From: an uncultured Gammaproteobacteria bacterium
GTDB lineage: Bacteria > Pseudomonadota > Gammaproteobacteria > Arenicellales > UBA868
Length of the DNA stretch: 11,172 nucleotides
Assembly: GCA_913051905.1 (NCBI GenBank)
Contig: CAJXBY010000079.1
Location: 1 to 11,172, forward strand
Direction of reading: 5' to 3'
Shown here: positions 1-7,609 of the stretch, piece after piece
How the letters are laid out: each line of letters begins with the position of its first letter
Numbering within the stretch: the first letter of the stretch is position 1
Notes under the pieces: model-generated
What the model saw: only the letters and a program-made list of their open reading frames with translations
What the model was told of the DNA's origin: nothing
Database searches by the model: none
Translations under genes and position numbers: made by a program

Positions 1-855
1 ACTGGACCCAAGGGCCGAATTCTCAAAGAGGATGTACAACTGCACGTCAAGGAAGCACTGAATCGCCCTTCAGAACCCGCTCCAGTCACTGCTGGGACCG
101 GGGCCGCTGCCACTGGTCCCGGTATTCCCCCGCCGCCGCAGATCGACTACAGCCAGTGGGGGCCTACGGAAACCGCGCCGTTGTCCCGAATCCAGAAGGT
201 TTCCGGCCCGCATCTGCAGCGGGCCTGGCTCAACATTCCCCACGTCACCCACCATGATGAGGCTGACATCACGGACCTGGATGCGTTCCGTCGGTCGCTC
301 ACAAGCCCGGCAACAGATATTTCGGTCCACGTCACCGTGCTGGCTTTTCTGGTCAAGGCTGTGGCAGCCGGCCTGGACCGCTTTCCGAAATTCAACGCGG
401 CGCTCGACCCAGATGGCCAGAGCATCACCTACCGGAGATTTTTCAATGTCGGAATCGCCGTCGATACTGAAGAGGGCCTGGTGGTTCCGGTCCTCCGTAA
501 CGTCGACAGTAAGGGAATTCTGCAGATCGCCGGCGAAATGGGCGACCTTGCCACCCGGGCACGCGACGGAAAACTCACACCCGATGATCTGCAAGGCGGC
601 TGTATCAGCATTTCCAACCTGGGCGGCATCGGCGGTACTGCGTTTACCCCCATCGTCAACGCCCCACAGGTCGCAATCCTGGGTGCTGCGAGATCGCGCA
701 TGATGCCACTCTGGGACGGAGAAGCATTCCAGCCCAGACTGGTGCTGCCGCTATCGGTGTCCTACGATCACCGGGTTATCGACGGGGCTGAAGCAGCCCG
801 CTTCACGGTCTTCATCCGCGAATTGCTGGAAGATATCCGACGACTGGCCCTGTAA
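1..855 (+). CDS. aceF: Dihydrolipoamide acetyltransferase (pyruvate dehydrogenase E2), 3' part
   Basis: This is the C-terminal 284 residues of an E2 acyltransferase; the reading frame is open from base 1, so the 5' end lies outside the window. E2 transfers the acetyl group from its lipoyl arm to CoA and forms the cytoplasmic core of the pyruvate dehydrogenase complex. The first residues (TGPKGRILKEDV) are the typical end of the peripheral subunit-binding domain. A Pro/Ala/Gly-rich linker follows at about residues 20-55, then the catalytic chloramphenicol-acetyltransferase-like domain. That domain carries the family motif SYDHRVIDG near the C-terminus, with the catalytic His at residue 257 and Asp at 261 of the visible part. 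SNLGGIGGTAFTPIVN is also typical. An internal ATT/TTG-type start near 181 should not be used, because the binding domain upstream is in frame. The stop is 16 bp before lpdA, implying one operon, usually aceE-aceF-lpd. A 2-oxoglutarate dehydrogenase E2 is less likely, given the lipoyl-E3 neighbour. Confidence 0.95.
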   Translation, partial: TGPKGRILKEDVQLHVKEALNRPSEPAPVTAGTGAAATGPGIPPPPQIDYSQWGPTETAPLSRIQKVSGPHLQRAWLNIPHVTHHDEADITDLDAFRRSLTSPATDISVHVTVLAFLVKAVAAGLDRFPKFNAALDPDGQSITYRRFFNVGIAVDTEEGLVVPVLRNVDSKGILQIAGEMGDLATRARDGKLTPDDLQGGCISISNLGGIGGTAFTPIVNAPQVAILGAARSRMMPLWDGEAFQPRLVLPLSVSYDHRVIDGAEAARFTVFIRELLEDIRRLAL

Positions 856-871
856 CCCTGAGGCTGACACC

Positions 872-2596
872 ATGACGCAAGACACGGTCATCAATGTACC
901 CGACCTCGGTGATTTTCCTGAAGTCGAGATCATCGAAATTCTGGTCTCACCGGGCGACACGGTAGATCTCGAAACACCGTTGCTCACACTGGAAAGCGAC
1001 AAGGCCTCCATGGACCTGCCCTCACCGATGGCCGGCAACATTACCGAGCTGCTGGTCTCGGTCGGCGACAAGGTATCCGCAGGAACACCGGTGATGACGG
1101 TCAGCGCGTCATCCGGATCTCAAAGCAGCCCGTCGGCTGAACCTGAGACACCCGTCGCGCCGGCTGTCACCGGTACCGCATCCAGTGCGGACATCCAGAC
1201 GGAACTGCTGGTCCTGGGTTCCGGCCCTGGCGGCTACACCGCTGCGTTTCGAGCAGCTGACCTGGGGGTCGAGACGGTGCTCATCGAAAAAGATCCGACC
1301 CTCGGCGGGGTGTGTCTGAACGTCGGTTGTATCCCCTCCAAGGCTCTGCTGCATGCGGCCCGGGTCATCGAGGAGGCCAGTGAAATGGAGTCAGCCGGCA
1401 TCGAATTCGGCCGGCCCCAGATCCATCTTGAAGATCTCAAGAACTGGAAAAACGATATTGTTGGCCGGTTAACCGGGGGCCTGGCCGCGCTGGCGAAAAA
1501 GCGCAGCGTCAGGGTCATTCAGGGCACCGGCCGCTTCACCTCAGCCAACCGTCTCACGGTAGACGACGGTAACCACCAGACGGACATCGAGTTTGCGCAG
1601 GCCATCATCGCGGCTGGCTCCGAGCCAACCGTTATTCCTGGCCTGCCCGAAGACCGCCGGGTGATGGACTCAACCGGGGCACTGTCGCTTGACGACGTTC
1701 CTGAACGGCTGCTGATCATTGGCGGCGGCATCATTGGACTGGAAATGGCGACGGTCTACCATGGCCTGGGTAGCCGGGTCACCGTGGTTGAGATGACCGA
1801 CCAACTGATGCCGGGCACAGACAGCGATTTGTTGCGCCCACTGGCCCGGCGCCTGAAAAACCAGTGTGAAAACATTTTTCTGGGTACGCGGGTGAGCGGT
1901 GTCAGTGCCGCGGCTGACGGGCTGACGGCCCGATTCGAGGGTGCGGACGCCCCCGAATCCGATCGTTTTGACCGAGTACTGGTCGCTGTGGGACGAAGAC
2001 CCAACGCGAATCTTATCGGGGCCGAGCATGCTGGTGTGGAACTTGACGAGCACGGATTCATTCCCGTTGACCGGCAGCAGAGAACCAACGTTGAACATAT
2101 TTTTGCGATCGGGGACATCGTCGGAATGCCGATGCTCGCCCACAAAGCAACCCATGAAGGCAAAGTTGCTGCGGAAGTCGCAGCCGGACTGCCTAGCGCT
2201 TTCGATGCCAGAGTGATTCCTTCGGTGGCGTACACGGACCCCGAGGTGGCCTGGGTGGGCCTTACGGAAAGCGAAGCCGAACTCCAGGGCGTGGCCTATG
2301 AAAAAGGGGTATTCCCCTGGGCAGCCAGCGGCCGGGCGCTGGGTCTGGGTCGGCCCGAAGGGCTGACAAAACTGCTGTTTGACCCCGAGACTCGGCGAAT
2401 TATCGGCGCCGGCATCGTCGGACTCAACGCCGGAGACCTTATTGCCCAGGCCTGTCTGGCAATCGAGATGCAGGCCGATGCCAAAGACATCTCCCTGACG
2501 GTATCACCGCACCCGACCCTTTCCGAGACGGTTGCGTTTGCAGCAGAAGCATTTGAAGGGACCATCACGGACCTTTACCTCTCACCGAAGAAATAA
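872..2596 (+). CDS. lpdA: Dihydrolipoyl dehydrogenase (E3) with N-terminal lipoyl domain
   Basis: This 574-residue flavoprotein reoxidises dihydrolipoamide on E2 and passes electrons through FAD to NAD+. Residues 1-78 are a complete lipoyl domain with the lipoylation motif ESDKASM (Lys44), followed by a Ser/Pro/Ala-rich linker at about 79-108. The E3 part starts at about 110 with the FAD-binding GSGPGG (116-121). The redox disulfide motif GGVCLNVGC places the cysteines at 148 and 153. A second dinucleotide motif, IIGGGIIGLE, binds NAD. The second FAD motif is visible as IFAIGDIVG. The C-terminal dimerisation domain ends with the catalytic pair in HPTLSE (His547, Glu552). The ATG is preceded by TGAGG 8 nt upstream. 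E3 proteins without a lipoyl domain are about 470 residues; the extra N-terminus fits the lipoyl-E3 found in several proteobacterial pyruvate dehydrogenase operons. It is co-oriented with aceF, 16 bp apart, and convergent with the next gene. Confidence 0.96.
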   Translation: MTQDTVINVPDLGDFPEVEIIEILVSPGDTVDLETPLLTLESDKASMDLPSPMAGNITELLVSVGDKVSAGTPVMTVSASSGSQSSPSAEPETPVAPAVTGTASSADIQTELLVLGSGPGGYTAAFRAADLGVETVLIEKDPTLGGVCLNVGCIPSKALLHAARVIEEASEMESAGIEFGRPQIHLEDLKNWKNDIVGRLTGGLAALAKKRSVRVIQGTGRFTSANRLTVDDGNHQTDIEFAQAIIAAGSEPTVIPGLPEDRRVMDSTGALSLDDVPERLLIIGGGIIGLEMATVYHGLGSRVTVVEMTDQLMPGTDSDLLRPLARRLKNQCENIFLGTRVSGVSAAADGLTARFEGADAPESDRFDRVLVAVGRRPNANLIGAEHAGVELDEHGFIPVDRQQRTNVEHIFAIGDIVGMPMLAHKATHEGKVAAEVAAGLPSAFDARVIPSVAYTDPEVAWVGLTESEAELQGVAYEKGVFPWAASGRALGLGRPEGLTKLLFDPETRRIIGAGIVGLNAGDLIAQACLAIEMQADAKDISLTVSPHPTLSETVAFAAEAFEGTITDLYLSPKK

Positions 2597-2604
2597 CGAG
2601 GACT

Positions 2605-2616
2605 GGCGAAACCGCC
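2605..2616. terminator. Weak hairpin between convergent lpdA and fkbM-like genes
   Basis: In the 35-bp gap between the two convergent stop codons there is a GGCG-AAAC-CGCC stem-loop of only 4 bp, followed on the plus strand by CCTTATCC rather than a T-run. A neighbouring CCGGCCGG palindrome at about 2623-2630 adds a second possible fold. Either could contribute to termination from both sides, but neither is a canonical intrinsic terminator, so the call is tentative. Confidence 0.2.
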
Positions 2617-2631
2617 CCTTATCCGGCCGGG

Positions 2632-3483
2632 TTAAATTTGCCGAGCCACATAATTCTCGGTCGGCTTGATCACCCCTGACGGTCTCTCGACCCGGGTGAT
2701 GCAGAATCCATATTGCGTCAGCATGACGGGAAGCCGGGTGTCACTGATGGTGCCGTCCCTGCCGCAGGCGGTTTCGAAGATCAACAGACGCGGTGGATGG
2801 TTTTCCAGCAGGTCCCGGGCTCCGGCAAACACCGGGTGCTCCCAGCCCTCGACGTCAAGCTTGATCACTGTCGGCAGTGGAACACCCTCATCGCGGCATA
2901 AGCGGTCCAGTGTCGCAACATCGACAGTGACTTCCTCGACTGTCTCCCGGTGCGGCCACTGGCCGAATCCGCCGTCTCCCGAATCACTGGCTCGCTGGAA
3001 GGCCGCTCTGCCGGATCGGTCAGAGAGAGCGACCTGTTTTAGCGTGATTTTCTCGTTACCCCACCCGTTCAGTTTACGGTTGAATCTGAACACCGTACAG
3101 GACTCCGGGTCCGGCTCGAAACCGATCACGAACCCCACGCCCATTGTGGCAGCCAGCAGACTGAAATAGCCGGAATTCGCACCGATATCATAGAACACGT
3201 CCGACGGCTGTAACTCACTTTCCAGCAGTTGCGTGATCTCAGGCTCATGGATGCCGTTACAGAGCAGGTTCCGCTGCAGCCAATCGGTCTGGTCACAGGC
3301 AAACCTGAATCCGGACCGGGTGTGGGTGACGATGCGCTTGTGGCCCAGTAGCCGTTCGAGCCAGTTCAGACGACGGGCCTTGCCCGGTGGAAACCGCGGC
3401 CTGAACCACAGCGCTTTGAGCACTGCACCGGTTACCGGATCAAATATCTCGGGTGCTTTCTGAAGTTGCGTGTAGGCCTTCAA
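2632..3483 (-). CDS. FkbM-family SAM-dependent methyltransferase
   Basis: This 283-residue protein matches the FkbM methyltransferase family, which O-methylates sugars or other hydroxylated small molecules. The SAM-binding motif I is DIGANSGYFS at 99-108, with the motif II acidic residue in GFEPDP at 121-126. The characteristic FkbM block IKLDVEGWE is at 207-215, followed by a LLIFE strand. The first 60 residues are a variable family-poor region. No signal peptide or membrane segment is visible, so it is cytoplasmic. The start used is a TTG (3483) with only a weak GAG 6 nt upstream. The same frame stays open upstream into the epimerase gene without ATG, GTG or TTG, so the true N-terminus is uncertain. 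It lies 50 bp after the epimerase gene and is probably the last gene of the operon. The substrate cannot be deduced, and nothing in the context points to glycan synthesis. Confidence 0.88.
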   Translation of the reverse strand: MKAYTQLQKAPEIFDPVTGAVLKALWFRPRFPPGKARRLNWLERLLGHKRIVTHTRSGFRFACDQTDWLQRNLLCNGIHEPEITQLLESELQPSDVFYDIGANSGYFSLLAATMGVGFVIGFEPDPESCTVFRFNRKLNGWGNEKITLKQVALSDRSGRAAFQRASDSGDGGFGQWPHRETVEEVTVDVATLDRLCRDEGVPLPTVIKLDVEGWEHPVFAGARDLLENHPPRLLIFETACGRDGTISDTRLPVMLTQYGFCITRVERPSGVIKPTENYVARQI

Positions 3484-3533
3484 CCTTGGCTCGAAGTAAC
3501 GCGGACCGATTCGTTCGGCAAGACGGGAATCAC

Positions 3534-3938
3534 TCAGACCTCTTCCAGCTCGATCAACGTACCGCAGAAATCTTTGGGATGTAGAAACAGCACCGGCTTG
3601 CCGTGCGCCCCTTCCCTGGGTTCTCCAGTACCCAGTACTCTCGCGCCTTGTTCTTTGAGCCGCTCGCGGGCGGCGATGATATCGGACACTTCATAACAGA
3701 CGTGGTGCACACCGCCGGCTGGGTTGCGCTCAAGAAAACGCCTAACCGGGGACTCATCACCGAGGGGATGAAGCAGTTCGACCTTGCTGTTACCAAGGTC
3801 AACAAAGATCGTGGTGACCCCATGATCGGGAAGGGCAACGGGCTCGGATACCTCGGCACCCAGTGTTTCCCGATACAGGGAAGCCGCAGCCGCGAGGTCC
3901 GGCACAACGATTGCAACGTGATTCAGTTTTCCGATCAT
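3534..3938 (-). CDS. mce: Methylmalonyl-CoA epimerase (VOC superfamily)
   Basis: This 134-residue protein interconverts (S)- and (R)-methylmalonyl-CoA, the step between propionyl-CoA carboxylase and the B12-dependent mutase. It has the two beta-alpha-beta-beta-beta units of the vicinal-oxygen-chelate fold. Probable metal ligands are visible: His7 in LNHVAI, Glu54 in KVELLHP, His78 or His79 in GGVHHVCYEV, and Glu130 in GTLIELEE. The phrase HPKDFCGTLIEL near the end is typical of the epimerase rather than of glyoxalase I, and the length is normal for the family. The ATG follows the stop of the meaB-like gene by only 3 nt, with a GAGGG-type SD inside the end of that gene, so translation is probably coupled. 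The neighbours (carboxylase biotin subunit and MeaB GTPase) support the assignment strongly. Confidence 0.93.
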   Translation of the reverse strand: MIGKLNHVAIVVPDLAAAASLYRETLGAEVSEPVALPDHGVTTIFVDLGNSKVELLHPLGDESPVRRFLERNPAGGVHHVCYEVSDIIAARERLKEQGARVLGTGEPREGAHGKPVLFLHPKDFCGTLIELEEV

Positions 3939-3941
3939 TTC

Positions 3942-4943
3942 TTATGAACTACCCTCGCTGCAAGTCATCCCAGTGACCAGTTCCCGTGCAGCGACTGTCG
4001 CCGCCAGCCGGCCTGCACAGACCTCCGTTTCGAGCCGGCGGAACCGCTCAGCAAAGTCCGGCTGCCGCTGGCACAGATCCATCAGTTCGTCGTGAACCTC
4101 CTGGTGCAGCCACTCCCGGCCCTGTTCAGCGCGGCGTTGCCGGATGAGACCGCTCTCCCGGTCCTCAGACTGGAAGTCGCAAATGGTTTCCAGCACCTGA
4201 TCCAAGCCGTCATCCTGCAGGGCCGACATTGCCAGTACCGGCGCTTTCCATCCAGGTGACCTTGGCTGAATCAGGCCGATTGCCTGCCGGTAATCGCTGA
4301 CCGTGTGGCGAGCCGCTGTCGCCAGATCGCCGTCGGCCTTGTTCACCAGAATGAGATCGGCCAGTTCCATTACGCCACGTTTGATCCCTTGGAGTTCATC
4401 GCCAGACGCCGGCAGCAACAGCAGAACAAAAAAATCCGTCATCCCCGCAACCCGCAGTTCGGACTGCCCCACACCGACCGTCTCGACCATAATAACGTCA
4501 AATCCGGCCGCCTCACACACAAGAATACTCTCGCGGGTCCGTCTCGCAACACCGCCGGCGTTACCGCTGGTTGGCGAGGGCCGAACAAACACCCCCGGAT
4601 GACCGGACAGTTTTTCCATCCGTGTCTTATCACCCAGCACTGCACCACCGCTGATGGTTGAACTGGGATCAATAGTCAGGACGGCAAGCCGATGTCCGGA
4701 TTCTGCAAGCCGCCAGCCCAACGCCTCAATGAAGGTGGACTTACCGACGCCGGGCACGCCGGTGACCCCCACCCGGAACGAGCGGCCCGTGGCCGGAAGG
4801 ACATTGGCCAGCAGCGCCTCCGCCTCCCCGCGGTGCGGATCGAGAGACGACTCCAAAAGAGTGATCGCACGAGCGAGAGCGCGGCGGTCTCCTTGTCGGA
4901 TCTGCTCGCCCAGTGACTGAATGTTCCCGGCCGTCGCTGTCAC
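3942..4943 (-). CDS. meaB: MeaB/ArgK-type G3E GTPase, methylmalonyl-CoA mutase chaperone
   Basis: This 333-residue P-loop GTPase of the MeaB/MMAA (formerly ArgK or LAO/AO transport) family is known to guard methylmalonyl-CoA mutase and gate adenosylcobalamin loading. Visible motifs are the Walker A GVPGVGKST (62-70), IDPSS (91-95), GGAVLGDKTRM after it, the switch segment ETVGVGQSE at about 154-162, and the guanine-specificity motif NKADGD at about 200-205. The C-terminal helical dimerisation arm is present, so it is full length. The start is a GTG (4943-4941) whose last bases overlap the TGA of the upstream carboxylase gene (GTGA), a classic translational coupling. No mutase gene lies in the window; the partner must be encoded elsewhere. 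Older databases call this family an arginine/ornithine transport ATPase, which the neighbouring epimerase and carboxylase argue against. Confidence 0.94.
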   Translation of the reverse strand: MTATAGNIQSLGEQIRQGDRRALARAITLLESSLDPHRGEAEALLANVLPATGRSFRVGVTGVPGVGKSTFIEALGWRLAESGHRLAVLTIDPSSTISGGAVLGDKTRMEKLSGHPGVFVRPSPTSGNAGGVARRTRESILVCEAAGFDVIMVETVGVGQSELRVAGMTDFFVLLLLPASGDELQGIKRGVMELADLILVNKADGDLATAARHTVSDYRQAIGLIQPRSPGWKAPVLAMSALQDDGLDQVLETICDFQSEDRESGLIRQRRAEQGREWLHQEVHDELMDLCQRQPDFAERFRRLETEVCAGRLAATVAARELVTGMTCSEGSS

Positions 4944-6919
4944 GATCCCGTTTCAAATTCAACCAATGCCTGATCTTGCTCGACGATCTCCCCCGGCTGC
5001 ACATGGATTTCGGCGACCACACCGTCCCGCTCTGATCTCAGTACGTTCTCCATCTTCATGGCCTCGATCACCGCCACCTCCTGACCCGATTGGACAGATT
5101 GTCCCTCCGTCACCGACACCGAAACGAGCAGGCCGGACATCGGCGACAGTACCAGGTGACTCTGATCGGTCAGCGTCCTGACCGGCATGTGGTGATAGAG
5201 ATCGCCTACCAATGGATTCAGAACCACCGCTTCCAGAACGGCCCCGGCGTGTGAAACCCGGTAGGTGATGCGGTCGCATTCCACTCCCGCAAAAAAGACG
5301 CTGTCGTCGCATTCGAAGCGGCAGACACCCCGCCCGGGCCACCAGTCGGTTTTCAGGACAAGGTGCTTTGTATCGCAACTCACCGCATAGCCGTCGTCCA
5401 GCAGTTCCACTTCACAGTAGAAAGATTTACCATTGATCCGGACAACACGCAGACCGGGTTCGGCGGTGCTGCTACTCAGTGTGGCCTGCTGCTCCAAAGC
5501 GCGTTGGTGCAACACCACGCTCAGCACCATCAGGCGAAAATGCAGTTCTCCGGAAGGCGCCGGGGTATCAAATCCATCGGGGTATTCCTCGGCAATAAAG
5601 CCCGTGGTCAACTGCCCCGAAACGAACCGCGGGTGGGCGATCACTGCGGCAAGAAACGGGATGTTGGTAGAAACGCCCTGGACCTGAAAGCGGTCAAGAC
5701 CATGCCCCATCGCCGCAATCGCTGCATCTCGGTCGGGACCGCAACTGATCAGTTTTGCAACCATCGGATCGTAGTAGACACTGACTTCACCGCCCTCGAG
5801 TATTCCGTTATCCATGCGGATGCTCTCGTCTTCGGTGGGGGGGTGATAACGGGTCAGTCTGCCCGTAGACGGCAGGAATCCCCGCACCGGATCCTCGGCA
5901 TAGATCCGGCTCTCCATAGCCCAGCCATCGATTCGAATATCGGACTGGGTGAAGGGCAGTCTTTCACCTGCGGCGACCCTAAGCATCAGTTCCACAATAT
6001 CCAGTCCGGTGATTATTTCAGTCACCGGATGCTCGACCTGCAGACGGGTGTTCATCTCCAGGAAGTAGAAATTCCGGTGCGGATCAACGATGAATTCCAC
6101 GGTGCCTGCCGAGAAGTAGTCGACCGCCCGAGCCAGCATCACGGCCTGCTCACCCATTGCACGCCTGGTTTCTGCGTCCAGGAACGGCGAGGGTGCCTCT
6201 TCGATGATCTTCTGATGGCGCCGCTGTATGGAGCATTCACGTTCATTCAGGTGCACACAATTGCCCTGTTGGTCACCGAGGACCTGAATCTCGATATGGC
6301 GGGGCTGGTCGATAAATTTCTCGATCAGCACCCGGTCGTCGCCGAAACTCGAACGGGCTTCACTTTGGGCCCGTTCGAATCCTTCGCGGCACTGCGTTTC
6401 ATCCGCCGCAATGCGCATGCCCTTGCCCCCTCCACCGGCACTGGCTTTCAGCATGACGGGATAACCAATCAGCGCCGCCTGGTGCACAGCCTCATCCGCG
6501 TTCTCTAGGGCCTGCCCATGGCCCGGGATGACATTGACGCCGGCCTCTTTGGCAAGCTCCTTGGAAGCGATCTTATCGCCCATGATTTCTATTGCCCGGC
6601 TGGACGGTCCGATAAACGTAATCCCGGCCGATGCCAGTGCATCCACAAACAGGCTGTTTTCTGACAAGAAGCCGTAACCTGGATGAACAGCCTGCGCCCC
6701 GGTCCGTCTGCAGGCTTCGACCAACCGGTCTATCAGTAGATAACTCTCCGAAGAGGGGGGCGGTCCGATCCGGACTGCTTCATCCGCCGAAACTGCGTGC
6801 AGCGCCTCCTGGTCTGCATCGGAGTAAACCGCAACGCTGGCTATCCCCATCCGGCGCAGCGTACGGATAACACGACAGGCGATCTCACCGCGGTTCGCTA
6901 TCAAGATTTTGGTAAACAA
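4940..6919 (-). CDS. pccA: Acyl-CoA (propionyl-CoA) carboxylase alpha: biotin carboxylase plus biotin carrier
   Basis: This 659-residue subunit carboxylates its own biotin with ATP and bicarbonate for transfer to an acyl-CoA, most likely propionyl-CoA. The biotin carboxylase N-domain opens with FTKILIANRGEIACRV. The ATP-grasp part has the glycine-rich GGGGKGMR, the HIEIQVLGD strand and EMNTRLQVEHPVTE. The C-domain runs to about 450, then a linker/BT-like domain, and a C-terminal biotinyl domain with EAMKMEN, biotinyl Lys at about 622 and 37 residues from the end. Length and arrangement match PCC/MCC alpha subunits. Context (MeaB and epimerase) favours propionyl-CoA over 3-methylcrotonyl- or geranyl-CoA. 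I prefer the TTG at 6919: it begins the conserved MFTKILIANRG sequence and has AGGA (6930-6927) 7 nt upstream. The alternative GTG at 6937 sits inside a hairpin. No carboxyltransferase (beta) gene is adjacent. Confidence 0.94.
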   Translation of the reverse strand: MFTKILIANRGEIACRVIRTLRRMGIASVAVYSDADQEALHAVSADEAVRIGPPPSSESYLLIDRLVEACRRTGAQAVHPGYGFLSENSLFVDALASAGITFIGPSSRAIEIMGDKIASKELAKEAGVNVIPGHGQALENADEAVHQAALIGYPVMLKASAGGGGKGMRIAADETQCREGFERAQSEARSSFGDDRVLIEKFIDQPRHIEIQVLGDQQGNCVHLNERECSIQRRHQKIIEEAPSPFLDAETRRAMGEQAVMLARAVDYFSAGTVEFIVDPHRNFYFLEMNTRLQVEHPVTEIITGLDIVELMLRVAAGERLPFTQSDIRIDGWAMESRIYAEDPVRGFLPSTGRLTRYHPPTEDESIRMDNGILEGGEVSVYYDPMVAKLISCGPDRDAAIAAMGHGLDRFQVQGVSTNIPFLAAVIAHPRFVSGQLTTGFIAEEYPDGFDTPAPSGELHFRLMVLSVVLHQRALEQQATLSSSTAEPGLRVVRINGKSFYCEVELLDDGYAVSCDTKHLVLKTDWWPGRGVCRFECDDSVFFAGVECDRITYRVSHAGAVLEAVVLNPLVGDLYHHMPVRTLTDQSHLVLSPMSGLLVSVSVTEGQSVQSGQEVAVIEAMKMENVLRSERDGVVAEIHVQPGEIVEQDQALVEFETGS

Positions 6920-6932
6920 TGATGCTTCCTGA

Positions 6933-6953
6933 TCCACCGCAAGATGCGGTGGA
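6933..6953 (-). promoter_or_regulatory. Stem-loop directly upstream of the pccA ribosome-binding site
   Basis: TCCACCGC (6933-6940) and GCGGTGGA (6946-6953) are perfectly complementary 8-bp arms around a 5-nt loop. In the minus-strand transcript the stem ends 2 nt before the AGGA SD of pccA and contains the alternative GTG start, which would therefore be poorly accessible. It has no T-run, so it is not a standard terminator. A role in mRNA processing, stability or translation of pccA is inference. Confidence 0.5.
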
Positions 6954-6957
6954 CGAT

Positions 6958-6994
6958 CAACCCGATTCCGGGCCTAGGCCCAAAGATCGGGTTG
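6958..6994 (-). promoter_or_regulatory. Larger stem-loop covering the end of the HD-domain gene
   Basis: CAACCCGAT (6958-6966) pairs perfectly with ATCGGGTTG (6986-6994). The 19-nt interior contains a perfect 12-bp palindrome, GGGCCTAGGCCC (6970-6981), that includes the TAG stop of the HD-domain gene. Either the outer 9-bp stem or the inner palindrome could form in RNA. There is no following T-run. Together with the 6933-6953 stem it fills the 54-bp gap before pccA. Confidence 0.45.
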
Positions 6995-7606
6995 TTTGAG
7001 CTTCTCCAGCAGTTGGTGAATGTTCTGCTGGGCGTTTGTTTCGTACTGATCCTGAAAGTACTGCGTGTGAAATACACTCGGCCAGCTCAAGAGTCCATTG
7101 AGGAACTGTTCCAGTCCATTCCTGAAACCGGCATCATCCAGGTGCGCCGCCTCCCGACGCAAGAGACAGGTATCGGCGAAAAACGCATTCCAGGGCTGAC
7201 CAAATCCTGACAGGTCGACGTCCATCACAAACTGAGCCTCGACATCCCGCGCCAGCTCTTGATAGCGGGTTGCAAGTATCGCCCGGGATACGCTCGAAAC
7301 GGATTCCTGAGGCAGAACATCCCTGGCGATTTCAACAAACCAATTGGCGCTGAGCTGTTCATTGTCCGACGACCCGATCTCGAGGATGGCATCGTGAAAC
7401 CAGACAGCCAGTTCGACAATATCATTCTGCCCCATGACCGCGATCGCTAGATCGTACCGGGAAAGGCAACGGACGATATGCTCTGCAGTGTGATAGTGGC
7501 GGTGCGGCTCCTGGTACCTCTCCGACAACGCCTCAAAAATGTCGTTCGCCTCCTGGTCACCACCCAAACGACTCCACAGATCGCAGAAGCGATCTCGATC
7601 CATCAT
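6974..7606 (-). CDS. HD-domain protein, predicted metal-dependent phosphohydrolase (COG4339-like)
   Basis: This 210-residue soluble protein resembles the uncharacterised HD-superfamily group COG4339. Visible family features are HYHTAEHI (His37, His39, His43), WFHDAI with the His-Asp pair at 71-72, and a later acidic DVDLSGFG segment that could give the distal Asp ligand. These would bind one or two metals for phosphoester hydrolysis; the substrate is unknown. From memory, the family usually has a His shortly after the ILAT segment, where this protein reads ILATRYQE, so one ligand may differ. The start is the first of two tandem ATGs (7606), with GGAGG 7 nt upstream inside the end of the preceding gene. 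Only 3 nt separate it from that gene's stop, indicating coupled translation with the cyclic-nucleotide-binding protein. It precedes pccA by 54 bp in the same orientation. Confidence 0.82.
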   Translation of the reverse strand: MMDRDRFCDLWSRLGGDQEANDIFEALSERYQEPHRHYHTAEHIVRCLSRYDLAIAVMGQNDIVELAVWFHDAILEIGSSDNEQLSANWFVEIARDVLPQESVSSVSRAILATRYQELARDVEAQFVMDVDLSGFGQPWNAFFADTCLLRREAAHLDDAGFRNGLEQFLNGLLSWPSVFHTQYFQDQYETNAQQNIHQLLEKLKQPDLWA

Positions 7607-7609
7607 CGT

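Noticed and set aside
1670..2235. Two overlapping minus-strand frames of about 160 codons inside lpdA
   Set aside because: Both are antisense to conserved E3 motifs, have no SD and lack recognisable domains.
5363..6508. Long plus-strand open frame of 381 codons antisense to the carboxylase gene
   Set aside because: It lies wholly opposite pccA, whose motifs are complete. The product has no recognisable domain and there is no SD; it is a shadow frame of GC-rich coding DNA.
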